Shown here piece after piece: positions 47,492 through 60,033 of a stretch of DNA of 64,000 nt. Origin of the DNA: Myrica gale (Eukaryota; Streptophyta; Magnoliopsida; Fagales; Myricaceae); assembly GCA_963930655.1 (NCBI GenBank), contig OZ005616.1, forward strand, positions 12,862,001-12,926,000, in the 5' to 3' direction. Each line of letters opens with the position of its first letter. The stretch's first letter is position 1. Below the pieces are notes generated by a model. That model worked only from the letters and a program-made list of their open reading frames with translations, did not search any database and had not been told where the DNA came from. The position numbers were made by a program, and so were the translations under genes.

Positions 47492-50400
47492 TTTTGAAAA
47501 AGAATACTTACTGTACACTTACAGTATCCACTTACTATTCCACTTACACTTGGTCTTCTCGTTCGTATATACTGACACGTGGATCGCCTACAAGCGATTC
47601 AAATATTCTTTTAGACTTTAAGAATTATAAATCATTTCTTTTGAAATCAGTCATCAATCGAAGATATATATATATATATATCACTGAAATTTATTTAATT
47701 ACAAAATAATTATTTTATTCTTTTCCTTAACAAATATTCAAAACTTAGCTTATTAAATCATTAATATTTTTATTGAAATAAAAATATATTTATTCATGTA
47801 CATGACTCGATTAGGGTTAAATAATACTCATAGGTTTAGAATTAAATCTAAGTCTCTTTTATTACACGTACTACATTAAACCTTATTTCTAACTATGAAT
47901 AAATTATTCATGATTAAATCTTAACTTAGACTTTAAACCTCAAATAAAACCCAAGTAAAACTTAACTAGGGTTCCAATACTATTTAATAAAGATCATGGC
48001 TCTATAATATTATTCCAACTAGCCTAACTCAAATTTTCTTATCCAACACAACAATGAAAATACATAAATTATAAATTTGCACTTAGGGTTAACTTCTTGT
48101 AACTTTCGGCCACTACCACTTATGCACCAATTAATCACAACTTTTCTCCAAGGGTGATCCCATCCTCCAATCAACAATTTCACAACCTAATATCTATAAA
48201 TCAAAGCACCAACACCATACACTATACTCATGACATTCGGCAACCACATGTTTTTACCCAATGATTAGTTTTCCTTTATTTCCTTCAACATGCATGCTTC
48301 CAATCACTTAACATAATCATCTACTATGCATTAAGGTCATAAATCTTACACATGTTAAGTCCAATGTCCAGATCTACACATATTCAAAACTATACATAAA
48401 AATCCACATAGCTCATTTTCGGCCATACCCAAAATGTTACCTTTTTCATGCTAAAAATCATATCATGCACTTCCCTTTGCATTTTATAACCTAACTAGCA
48501 TGCCTTAACTTCATATCTTCATCATATACACCCAACAACATTAGATCTACATTTTAGGAACTTCAACAATAATAGATCTAAGGAAATATCCCACATACAT
48601 TCGGCCAAACACAACATAAGTCTAGATCTAAACTTATCTAACATACATTGTTAAATCCTTACATTTTTCCAACATTCAAACTTAGATCTCATGTTTATAT
48701 GGCCGGATCTAGCATTATACCTTAGGGTTGATTTCATAACTTCAAAATCTAACAACACTCAAGACACTAACTTAAGATCCTATCATGGTGCATTCGGCCA
48801 ACACTATATTCAAACCAACAACATCACATCTTTAGCCTTACCTTGATGATTATCACAAGCTTGAATACCTAGAACAATAAAATACCCTAGGTTAGTACTT
48901 ATGAAAAACTTTAGGCAAGAACACTAAATAGAATCAAACCTACCTCTACCTTCACCAAACTTTTACCCAAAGCTCTTTCTTCTTCCAAGTTTCGGTTCAC
49001 CCTCCTTAGAGAAGATCCAAGCTTGATTTGAGGTGCTAAGGTGGGTTTTATGGTGGGGGGAAAAATATGGTAAGCTTGAATGATTAGTTCTAATGGAAAT
49101 GAACTAACTTCTTCAAGAGGAAGGAGGCTAATGAGTAGGGTTTTCAAAGAAGGAAATGGTGTTGCACAATGTGAAGATTTGGTCACCACAAAGAGAGGTC
49201 TAAACTTGAGCTTTTGGAGTGTGATTTAGAATGCAAGAGGAAAAGAGCAAGACTTGAGCTTAGATGAGTGGTTCGGTCAAGAGAGGAAAATGAGAGGGTT
49301 GAGAGAAAATGAGGTATTCGGCCAAGTGAGGGAGAAATGGAGAGTGAAGTGAAATGGTGAGGTTCGGCCAATGCAAAATCAATTGTGAAGTGTGAGAGAA
49401 TGAGTCTCCCAAGGTGAATTATGGCTATGACACATGACTTGAGATGTTGAGATGACAAGAGAGAAGTTTGAAGGAGAAAAAGGGAGGTGAATGTGGGTTT
49501 GGCCGACCAAGCATGGCTCTCCTTCTCTCCTCTTTTCATTTCACCTTTTTCTCTCACATCAAATGTCTCCAAAAGCTTGTCTTGCATTTTGAAATCCTTC
49601 TCTCTCTCTTCCCATTCATTTCCATCGACATTCACTCTCCTTTCTCACTTCTCTCTTCTCTTTTCACTTCCATGAGTTGTCTCATCAATTCTTACACACT
49701 TACACTTCTTACACATCTCTTACACATCACATGGCTTTTAAATTTCTCTCCTCCTTGTCTTTCACGTAGAAGGCCTTCCCTTTGCTAGTTTGGTTGCTTT
49801 CCAACCATGCTAGTTACTCCCACATTAAATGGCAACTAACTTTCAACTTAGTTTTCACTTATCACCTAACTTATCACTTTATAAGTTCTCTTACTTATCT
49901 ATTCATTCCAATAGCTTATCACCTTACAAGTATGATATCTTATCATGTGATAATGACCTTAGCCTATCTCTACAATAATCACAAGGCCTTATCACCCTAA
50001 AAGTTTCCTAACTTATCATTCTTGCTTATCACTATGATAAGCAAGTGTGCTTATCAATTAAATCATTCCTAAACTTATCACATAACTACATAGCTTATCA
50101 TTGAATATTCATGTGGGACTTCTATTAATAATATGGAACACATCATAATATTACATGTCACATAAAATATCTAATCCATGTATTCAAAAGAATTTCATTA
50201 TTCAATCTATTAATAATTTCGGCTATACTAGGAAATTATTTAAGCATAATTCAAATTATATGGTCCATGAATCATATTAGGTAAAAAAAATATTAATTTG
50301 TGAAAGAGGAACTCACTTGCAAATTTCGGCTCTTAATATAATATAATTTATACATCCGATAAAATGGCATTAAAATTTCTTAAGGAGATTTTATGAAATA

Positions 50401-50832
50401 AAATCCTATTTTAAATCCAAATACCATAATATAAAAATTAGGCCATACATTGGCCAAAACATAGCCCCATTAGGAAATAAAGACTATTACATTGGAAAAA
50501 TAAAATAATACATGAGCAATTACGTAGGAGAAAATCGGGGTCTCACAACTTGTCTTAAGAGGGAAGATTTCCCATGTATTTTGATGTTGGTGACTATTGA
50601 CCTATGCAGTCTGTCACTTAGGATGTGTTTAGTTTATGATATGTAATTAAGATGTTACTCTCCTATTAATGAGGTCATTTATGTAAGATAAGTTATGAAG
50701 ATTTCTTTGGCCTGTCTCTCTCTCTCAGTTATATTTCCGCTGTTAAGTTATGGTTTAGTTCACTGGAGTGTTCATATACAGGAATGCTCGCGGCTGTCAT
50801 TGGCCCTTCCTACTAGCGTTCGGGGCGTGACA

Positions 50833-52676
50833 AAACTACTCAACCCTCTACAAGCCTCACAAAAGGTAAGGAGAAAGAGAACACTCCTCCACCTACTCTA
50901 GTCTAGTATGATATCACCAAATTTTTAAATGTTGAAGCAGAAGAGCTTTACAAGACAAAATTTGGTAAGAATGATTTGATCATTGAAAGAGAAGTCTTCT
51001 TGGAAGAACTCTCTCAAATGTAGATTTCTGAGTGATTCCTATCTCGAGGATAGGGAGTTATGGTGACGAATATCATTCCTCCTATTGAACCTGTTGTGCA
51101 TGACTTCTATTATAACATGCATAACTTTAATGATTTAGAGTCATTCACTATTTTCTTTTGTGGTTAGTATATAGACATTGATCCTTCCATACTTGCTTAC
51201 TGCCTAGGGATTCCTAGAGTTAACAAACCCACATTTCCATATTAAGCTAAAACACGTCCTACCACTACTGTCATTGCAAACTACTTAGCTGAGAAGAACA
51301 TTGCATTTCGTTACAAAGACTTTAATGCAAAGAATTTCTCGTTTAATCACTCGATTATTAGTAGAATTTTTTCTACTAATATATTTCCAAATAAGCATCT
51401 CTCAGCTTTATCTTTTGAAAGAATGTGTTTCTGTTGCTTTTTTGGTTGGTGATCATATTGATCTTCCCTCTCATATATGTGCTCACACGGTTAAGGTTTT
51501 TCATTCTAAGTCCACTACAAATAGACTTTCATATTCCTGTTTGATAATCAAATTCCTTGCTACAAACCACATTACCATACCTTGGGAAGAACCTAGAAGG
51601 AAACTTCCTATTGGTTTTGGAAAAGCTATAGTCATTCAAAGGAAATCTCATAAAGGCCGAAAGAAAAACACTCCTTCCATAGATCCTCTTCGTGGTCCTT
51701 TAAGTTTTGATTTATCTTATATGGTTGAAGCTTTAAAGCTTCTCATTGAGAGATCTATTACTTTTGCTTGTGTTCAAACTTGAATTCTTGTTACCATTGA
51801 ATTTCTCAAATTGCATGTGATTAAATTGGTAGCTTATGTGACTCTCATAAAAAAACATTTGAATACCACTGAACTTGTTGAAGAGTCTAGTACAAATGGG
51901 GCTCAAGAAGAACCAACTGAAGCTGCTAAGGATGAGGATTCCTTCACTACAACCGATGGGGGTTGGCTGTTGTCTTCAGATAGATATTGATTGCTATTGG
52001 AGTTGACTAGATGAATTTATGTTTTGATTTTTTGAACTTGTCTTGTGGTGTATGTTTTGGGCAATATGTTCTATGTTTTTTTAAGTTTCTGAACAATATG
52101 ATTTTTGTGTAGAGATAGTTCTAAAAGTCTTTGATATATCTTTGTAGTTTTAAAACTATGTCTTTGCGTATTAAAGTTTTTAAAACTCTTGAAGTATGTT
52201 GGTTTTAAAACTTTGATTGATATATTTGAAACTGGAAGTTTGCGAGTTTCAGGATTTTGTTTTTGCATAGTTTAAATCAACATTCTATAAGCAATTCTAA
52301 TATGAGTTTGCTAATGTTGATTGTTTCTTATTACAATGTGAAATAAGTCGTGCTATGAGATTGGGGGAGATGACCTCCATAGATATTACTTATCTCAAAG
52401 AGAGATTGGTAAATTTAGGTTCACAGCTTATTCAATTGTAGTTGTTATATTTGTAGTGTGATTTAATTAACTTAAAACTAATTAAGTTTATTGTTAGTTC
52501 ATGTGTTGTTGAGATTGTATTTTGCAGGTTTGATAATCTCAGGAATATAGTGTTTAGCCTATGTTAGTATAGGTTGTTGAGTCTCATTGTAAATGACTTA
52601 TGTGGTGGTGATCAACAAAATTCATGTCCTTAGAGGCTAGGTTTGTTTTCTCATTAAATTTGCCAAAGGAGGATAT
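50833..52676 (+). mobile_element. 3' part of a retroelement-type gene region (putative plant transposon protein domain)
   Basis: It continues the region cut at 38034. Phrases KFLNVEAEELYKTKFGK, then VSVAFLVGDHIDLPSHICAH and LSYSCLIIKFLATNHITIP, resemble the putative plant transposon protein domain found in plant LTR elements, including env-like ORFs of some copia lineages. The reading has many breaks. It is followed by noncoding sequence and a purine-rich CCAAAGGAGGATAT before an LTR start at 52677. The domain name is from memory of the family pattern and is tentative. Confidence 0.5.
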
Positions 52677-53835
52677 TGTAAATGTATTTAGTTGACATAA
52701 ACTTCATGCTTGTATTTGTGTCATATTCCTTAAGATTCAAGAATGAAAGTACTGCATGGTTCAAGCATCTCAACCAGCAAATGAATGTGTCTGAAAATGA
52801 ATAGTGTGACGGGAGTCTGTCTACTAGTTTGATAACATGAAACTAGAGCCCAGTATGTTTTATGTTGTCACAGTTTATCAAGAGTTTGCCTGAGGTTAAC
52901 CAAAATTACGGAAACTAAACATCAACGCCTCTAACTGATTTAGAAGCGCCTCAAACTTAACTGACTTCGTGATTCTCACCTGAGTAGCCTAAGGTATAAA
53001 AAGTCTTCTCTTCCATTTGCCCAAACAGTTTTACACACCAAAGAAAAACCTAGGAATAACGTTTCTTTGATTTTAGTTTACCCTGTAAGGACTAAAGCAT
53101 ACCAGAAAGACTGTACCTATTATTTAGTTCCATCTGAGTTTGTTGATCATAAACAAAGATTACCCTCTGAGGTCTTAGGGAACCAGAGTTCTGGTTTGCT
53201 GAGATGGTTTGGGTGGCACTGATCTGGTGGCAGTAGAAATGAAGTTTCATTGGGAAGACTTCGTTCAAGATCAGCGATAAAGGTACTAGAGATGAAGAAT
53301 GGATGAGACCGGGTCTCAGTCCCAACAAGGTTTGCTGAACCAGATTCAAGATTTGGGTAAGGAATTCAGGGAGTTAGGGTTAGCAAGGCTTTTGTGTAGT
53401 CCTAACAGATCACTTTGTAATTTCAAGTTCTCTTTCTAGTGGAAACCTTTCATGGCCACAAGAACCATAAAGTTTTTTTTGTTGAATTGTGTCCTCAAAA
53501 GGTTTCTCTTTGTAACAAATCTGTGTGTCAAGTGTGATGTGATTGTTGTTGATTTACATTGTTAATGTGTTGATTCTAGATTGAATATCAATATGTCCAT
53601 TATTGTTTGAAGTTAAAAGACAGTTTTCTTAAACATCTTGAAGCCTTCATTAAAAGATTAATTGCTTCAAAGATTTACTTATTCCGCATATACATATAGA
53701 TTGAATGTCGATATGTCCATTATTGTTCTTGAACGTGCTGATATTCTTGTGAAGTGTGCAGCAAAGTGAAAGATCGAAAAAGAATCTAAAAGAAAAATTC
53801 ACCCCCTTCTACGTTCGGGTGTACTGTATTGAGTC
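52677..53835 (+). repeat. Probable 3' LTR of the plus-strand retroelement
   Basis: It starts TGTAAATGTATTTAGTTGAC after a purine tract. It contains a TATA box (GGTATAAAAAGTC, 52992-53004) and ends in the AAATTCACCCCCTTCTACG type of text that closes many plant copia LTRs. The right boundary is approximate, because the sequence runs directly into a minus-strand copia gag. Confidence 0.55.
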
Positions 53836-53839
53836 CAAA

Positions 53840-55349
53840 ACTGCCTAGTTCAAAAGGCTTTCTCTTTACCCTTGAAATTCTTAGATTTCTTGTTGGATTC
53901 AATGTTGGGGCAATCCGTCTTAATGTGTCCCGGCTTCTTGCAAGCAAAACAAATAATTTCATTTTGTCTTACTACTATCTTCTTTGTAGTTTGTCTTCCT
54001 AGGAATTCTTTTGTCTCCTTGTTTCTTTCGTAAGAACTTCTTGAATCTTTTCATAAACAATGTCATTTCCTCATCATTTTCGGAAGACTCATCATCACTA
54101 GAATATGAGGCCATCAAGGCAATACCACTTCTTCCCTTTCCGTCATCCTTAACACTACTTATTTGATTCATCTCATGTATAATGAGAGATCCCATAAAGT
54201 CATCCATAGATAGCTTGGTCAAGTCTTTGGCTTCTTGAATGACGATGACCTTTGGTTCCCAAGCTTTTGGAAGACACCTAAGGATCTTTCTCACCATTTC
54301 AACATTAGTACACTCTTTACCAAGAGACTTAAGATTATTTATAATATCAATAAAGCGAGTGAATATAAAGGAAATAGACTCATCATATGTCATCTTAAAA
54401 AGCTCATAACTGTGAACAAACATACTATTTTGTTTTCTTTGACGTCATTAGTACCCTCATGGGCTACTTGAATATTTGTTCCACCATATCATAAACAGAA
54501 ACATGATTGAGTTCCTTTGAATCGAGGCCACAATACAAAACATTCATAGCCTTAGAATTTAAACAGAAGCTTAAGATTAGCGTCATCAAAATCCTTATCA
54601 TCCTTCAACACTCCATTATTTTTAGGAAATCTAGGGCCTCTAGACATGATTCTCCATAAATCATAATCAACGGCTTGGATATAGATTCTCATCCTTGTCT
54701 TCCATTAGTTATAGCAAGTCTCATTAAACAAAGGGGGTCTATTTGTGGATTAACCTTCAGCCAATGAAGTGCTAGCAATGGTTTTCATATCTAAGTATGT
54801 AAAACCTCAGTTTCAATACCAATTGTAAGTCTAGAAAACAACCCAAGAGAGGGGTTAATTGGACAAGGATTAGAGAGATGACACCAATATTTTTAGGTGG
54901 TTTGGCCAACATTTGCCTATGTCTACCCCAAGGCTATTGACTTCCTTGGGCTTTCTTCAATATTCTCCAAATAACAAATACTCTCTAGCTTCTCAGGTGC
55001 TAAGTAACCTTTACAAAGCATTTTATGAGCTCATGTTTCAACTCTCTTCACAAATCCCAACAACCCAAGGGATTTCTTCTACCCTCACTAGTAAGACAAG
55101 AGTTTTCACAACACTCAAGTGTTTTACAAAAGATGGGTACACAGACGTAATAAAGAAGGATTCCTTGAACCAAATAAGCAAGTGTAAAGCACAAAGGTGA
55201 GCAAGAAGAAAAGATTTGAGTGAGAAAGCTTTAGTCTTGGTAGGTGTGAGCACTAGCTTTCTTCAGAAGTGAGTTCTTCTCTTTTTGTCAAAGCTCTTTC
55301 TCTTTCTAAGAGGCTAAGTCATAAATAATATGCAAATTCTTGTCTTTAT
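53840..55349 (-). mobile_element. Copia fragment: gag and part of the 5' LTR
   Basis: The minus-strand gag has a UBN2-type core (RCLPKAWEPKVIVIQEAKDL, frame 54423-53959), an N-terminal part (54430-54790) and a CCHC knuckle (CFACKKPGHIKTDC) near 53905-53950, with several breaks. A weakened tRNA-Met primer-binding site lies at 54810-54821, followed by the LTR from 54824. The AGGTGGTTTGGCC phrase in that LTR marks the same family as 600-1867. The fragment stops where another copia LTR begins at 55350. Confidence 0.75.
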
Positions 55350-55976
55350 TGTTGGAATCGGGGGATCGGTGCAGCGGAAGACAGGATCATTGAAATCAGA
55401 GCAGCTCAAGCGTTCTGCCTCCTTCAGATCCACGCACACAGCTTTGAGAGAGAGAATCGTATAGACAGAGAAAGTAGAGAGAGAAACTCTCTTTTCAAGA
55501 AATCAAATTTCTCATTAATCATCTTCGTCTCTTCTCAAATGAATTTCTGAGTTATTTATAATGGCTGGCTCAGAACTCAACTGTGCTATAGCGTGGATCT
55601 TTAGGGATCTCAAATCTCGGTCGTAGAAACATAATGAAAAACCCTTTTTCATTAACCCCTTATATTCTGTATTCCGAATTTATGGGCTTCTACAAATTGT
55701 GATCATGTCCATTAACATATCACAATTGAACCTCGAGATAATGAGACTGTTTTTATGAAATCCCTTTCGCTAACAATTTATGCTTATTTATCCTTCCACC
55801 ATACTATATTCCACATGAGCTAATAGGACTGGAATAATATCACCGATTAAGTCCCTAGCTCATATAATTCTTAATTCTTATTCTGTTCCTAATTGGACTT
55901 CAAAAACTTTTCGAGAAACTCGTGAAAACACATTTCACAAAATCTCGCTGCGCAGCGTTTTTACAGGAGTCCAACA
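55350..55976 (-). repeat. 3' LTR of copia-B
   Basis: 627 bp, starting TGTTGGACTCCTGTAAAAAC at 55976 in minus sense and ending CCCGATTCCAACA at 55350. The 5' LTR is not in the window, so age cannot be estimated. Confidence 0.8.
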
Positions 55977-58135
55977 ATATACAGACATAATGAATATACT
56001 ACCTCATCAAGAGACTGGTGGATTCCATATTGAGCAATTATACAAATTCACTTACTATGCACAAGGCCCAACTTTGTCTGGAATATTTGATCTGCGAAGA
56101 TCATCACCAAATGACTCAGTCAAAACACAAGCACACAACAAGTAAACATGCATAACTTTCTCAGGTCTAAGGACAACATAAGCTAATTGTGTTGAATACC
56201 ATTCTCTACATCAGTCATCATTTCCAGAAGGTATTCATATTCGATCTCGTTCAGTGCATGTACTCTTACATTATACTCACTCGTCTGCTTAAGGTCACCA
56301 CCTCAATGACGGAGTCCATCATTCTATCTTATAGAGGCACAACGAGTGTAGACCTATTTGTACAGTATCATGTATCTCGGTCTAGAACAAAGTGAGTCAA
56401 CAAGGATCTGAAAAGTCATACTTTCCGCCTCCAATTCATTAATCATTGGCCTGACTTTTCTACAATGTTACTCAACAATATGACATCTTATGTCATGATA
56501 TCTTATGTCGTTGCAAATATGACATCTCATGTCATTGTATATACCCAAAATAATATACAAGTGATTGGTTTTGAGGGCATACATCCCACTTCCACTCAAT
56601 ACCAATCGGACATGTATTTAACACCCATAGACTCTAAATGTTTCTCAAACACTTTCTGAGTCAACGGTTTAGTGAACGGGTCTGCGATATTCTCAGCTGA
56701 TGCTATTTTAGCTATCACTACATCACCCCGATTCACAATGTCTCGAATAAGATGAAATTTTCTTTCTATGTGTTTTGTCCTTTGATGAGCCCGAGGTTCC
56801 ACCGCCTGTGCTATAGCACCATTGTTGTCACAATAAATGGTGATCGGGGACTCTATCGAAGGGACAACATCAAGCTCTTGTATGAATTTACGTATCCACA
56901 CATCGTCCTTTGCAGATTCGCTAGTAGCAACATATTCCGCCTCAGTAGTGGAGTCAGCAGTGGTGTTCTGCCTGAAACTTCTCCAACTCACTATTCCTTT
57001 ACCCAATGTAAACACAAATCCAGATGTAGATCTTTTATCATCAATATCTGATTGAAAATATGAATCTGTGTATCCCTGGACAATTAGCATATCCTCTCCA
57101 CCACACACTAAACAATAGTGTGTCCTTCTCAAGTATTTGATAATATGCTTGACTGCTGTCCAGTGCTCAGGGTCTGGGTCTGACTGATATCTACTCACAA
57201 CACTAACTGCTTGACTGATATCTGGCCTTGTACAGAGCATAGCATACATGAGGCGTCCTACAGCCGAAGCATAAGGAAACTTCCTCATCTTATCTCTCTC
57301 TTCCTGTGTCTTAGGAGACATCGTCTTAGAGAGATGAATATTATGCCTAAAGGGCAAGAACCCTTTCTTGGCATCCTGCATGTTGTACCGCGCCAATATC
57401 TTGTCAATGTAGTGGGCTTGTGAAAGTCCTAAAAGCCTCTTTTCTCGGTTTCTAAACACTTTGATCCCGAGAATGTAGGATGCATCCCCGAGGTATTTTA
57501 TTCAAAAATGGTTCGCTAACCATACTTTCACTGATGACATTGCACCGATGTCATTCCCCATGAGTAGAATATCATCAACATATAGAATAAGGAACATTAC
57601 TGAACTCCCACTAATCCTCTTGTAAACAAAAGATTCATCCATGTTTTGTGAGAAACCAAACGATTTGATCATCTCATCAAAACGGATGTTCCAGCAACGT
57701 GATGCCTGTTTTAGTCCATAAATTGACTTGTTCAGTTTGCACACTTTAGATTCTTGTCCAGGAGAAAGGAAACCTTCAGGTTGTTCCATATAAATCTCCT
57801 CTTGGATGTACCCATTCAGAAATGCGGTTTTCACATCCATCTGCCAGATCTCATAATCATAATGAGCGGCGATTGACAACAGGATTCTAATGGACTTCAT
57901 CATAGCTACTGGTGAAAAAGTTTCCTCATAGTTAATACCATGTTTTTTAGTATAACCTTTTGCAACCAATCTAGCTTTAAAGGTCTCTACCTCTCCACTA
58001 GGTCCTCGTTTTCTTTTGAATATCCATTTACAACCTATAGGCTTTATGCCTTTCTGGTTGATCAACAAGGGTCCAAACTTCATTGGAGTACATGGAGTCC
58101 ATTTTCGATTCAATCGCTATCTTCCAGTGTGTTGC
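55350..58135 (-). mobile_element. Copia element (copia-B), 3' half: RT, RNase H and 3' LTR
   Basis: Minus-strand reverse transcriptase (58113-57502: IGCKWIFKRK, MDVKTAFLNGYIQEEIYMEQ, LYVDDILLMGND) and RNase H (57459-56596: TADSTTEAEYVATSESAK, HQRTKHIERKFHLIRD) are followed by about 0.6 kb of 3' sequence and an LTR at 55350-55976. It is closely related to copia-A. The upstream half is cut off by the gypsy LTR at 58136. The coding part has a few breaks. Confidence 0.87.
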
Positions 58136-58437
58136 TGTGAGACCCCGATTTTAATTCTGTCAATTTAATGTTTTTGACTCCTTAAATGTGTATTACTCTA
58201 ATTAAATATGTATTATTGAGAAATGTATGTATGGTTAATTTAACCTAAAGTTATTTCTAGGTGGAATTTCTCCCCTAACGTTTTTATGAGTTTTAAGCTA
58301 GGATCTCAATATTATATTATTTGCCATTGTTAAAATTGAGCAATTGAGATTTATTAGCTTGAATTGTTTTATTGATGGAATATGTCCCTAAGTTATAATA
58401 TTTGGAAGTATTTAATTAGGGGCTTTAGCCATGGAAA
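58136..58437 (+). mobile_element. Truncated gypsy LTR start (LTR-6)
   Basis: It starts TGTGAGACCCCGATTTTAAT and parallels the first 300 bp of LTR-3 (shared AGGTGGAATTT, CCCCTA and ATTAGGGGCTTT phrases in order). It is inserted in copia-B pol and is cut at 58438 by the next element. Any remainder would lie beyond the right edge. Confidence 0.75.
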
Positions 58438-58656
58438 TGTGAGACCCCAACTTTTCATGTGCTCTGATTATTGCGGAAGAGTATTTGGGTATTTAGTGAA
58501 ATAATTGGAGGATCATAATTGGGGTGTTGGAATAGGAAGATTTTTAGCACCCTGTTTTTAGGTAACATTGCTGTGAGATCCCGACCTTACCTTATTGATG
58601 TCGTTTATGATTCCCTCAATATGTACGTATGATTAAATGAGTGATTGTTGGTGTAA

Positions 58657-59118
58657 GTGTCGACACATTGGAGCATAGTGTCGACACATTAGAGTAACAC
58701 CCGAAAGTTTACCTTTTTCTGGAGCCCAAAGTGAATTTTGACCAAGTGTTGTAAGTGTCGACACCTTGGGTCATAGTGTCGACACATTAGACCGATACCC
58801 GAATGTTTATATTTTTCCGGAACTAGAGTGATTTTTGACTAAGTGTTGGAAGTGTCGACACCTTGAGTGATGGTGTCGACACATCCAACTAAAACCCGAA
58901 AGTGTGCATTTTTCCAGAACTCCCGTGAATTTTGACCGAGTGATGGAAGTGTCGACACCTTAAGTGATGGTGTCGACACATCTAACTGAAACCCGAGAGT
59001 TTACATTTTTTTCCCACTTTGGCCAAGTGTTGGAAGTGTCGACACCTTGAGTGATGGTGTCGACACATCCTACTAAATGTGTTGTAAGTGTCGACACCTT
59101 TAGTGATGGTGTCGACAC
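58657..59118. repeat. Array of twelve GTGTCGACAC palindromes in the 58438 LTR
   Basis: Six pairs, each pair about 11 bp apart with CTTGAGTGATG-type text between, repeated at about 60 to 100 bp with CCCGAAAGTTTAC and TTTTGACCAAGTGTTG spacers. The array ends about 95 bp upstream of the TATA-like box. Confidence 0.93.
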
Positions 59119-59264
59119 ATATAACTAAATCCCTAGAAAATACGTGAGGTGGAATTCATGTGAAAAAGGGGGAAATAAGGGAGGGCAGCCTTGTCTTTTC
59201 CCCAAGCCCTTTACGTATAAGGCAACCCCCCCCCTTCCCACAAGTCATTTTGCCCTAGCTCCCC

Positions 59265-59355
59265 ACCGAAGAAGAGAAGAGAAGAAAAGAAAGAAAGAAG
59301 AAGGAGAAAAGAAGAAGAAGAAAGGAAGAAGAGAAAGAAAGAGAGAGAGAAGAAG
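59265..59355. repeat. GAA/GAGA purine tract
   Basis: About 90 bp of irregular AAG, AGAAG and GAGAGA repeats, following a C-run at 59226-59235. It mirrors the CTT tract at the same place in LTR-2. The open frame across it is Lys/Arg/Glu low complexity and not a gene. Confidence 0.85.
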
Positions 59356-60033
59356 GTGAGTGCTTATGGCCGGCCAAGCCATACCCATTTTCACCTATGT
59401 TCTCTTTTTCTTTTGAATGGTTGATGGTTGTGTGTTGTTAGTTTCTCCTTGGTTGTTGTGATGGTTGTGTGTTGTTAGATTTCTCCTTGAGATTCATGTG
59501 TTTTCTTTGAAGAAAATGTAGATCTAGTGAGTTTTAGAGAGTTGTATGGATTGTGCACAAAGCCATGGAGAGTGTGGTTAGATCTGGGAATTTATAAACC
59601 CAAGAGAAACCAACTTGCATACTAGGTGTTTGATAAAAGACCAAAGGGAGTGAAATAGATGCAATAACCTTTGTTCTAGTGATGAAATCATTGTTTTTGG
59701 TTGGAAGTTTTGAGATGTATGTGTAAAGTTTACGTCTTGTATATGAGGTTATATGAGGAGGGCACTTGGGGCAAAATTTCGTGGGTGTTGGATGATTTTG
59801 TACGACGAAGTATGTGTATGACGAAGTATGAGATATTGAATGAGGAATAAGGACGATTTTGTATGATGAAGCGTGAGTAGTTGATTGATTACTCTATACG
59901 TCCAGTAAACCTAAGAATAACAATGGTATGATCCAATTGTAGGTAAAGGGGCATTCAACCCACAAGCAAGCGAAGTAAGAGGAGCTTACGTTTGTAAGTG
60001 AAAATAGTAAGTAGCAACTTACGCTTTACAAAA

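Larger units (their letters stand above)
46277..50547 (-). mobile_element. Solo gypsy LTR (LTR-5), TSD ACTTG, inserted in LTR-4
   Basis: In minus sense it runs TGTGAGACCCCGATTTTCTC (50547) to TTCGGGGCGTGACA (46277), 4271 bp. ACTTG flanks it at 46272-46276 and 50548-50552. It contains the bracketed module 46572-47491, a 46-bp minisatellite and a long AT-rich central part. The several Ser- and Leu-rich frames at 48911-49788 lack domains and are not supported as genes. Confidence 0.92.
38035..50832 (+). mobile_element. Gypsy LTR (LTR-4, apparently solo) holding a copia element and LTR-5; TSD AAGCT/AAACT
   Basis: It starts TGTGAGACCCCGTATTGC and ends GCGTTCGGGGCGTGACA. Flanks are AAGCT (38030-38034) and AAACT (50833-50837), one mismatch. 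LTR sequence occupies 38035-39255, 44220-46276 and 50548-50832, about 3.55 kb in all. The rest is later insertions. It carries the inverted-repeat module 45568-46241. No primer-binding site or internal gypsy sequence accompanies it, so it reads as a solo LTR. Confidence 0.82.

Noticed and set aside
48911-49788. Several Leu/Ser-rich frames in LTR-5
   Set aside because: Overlapping frames on both strands, low complexity, no domains, inside a solo LTR.
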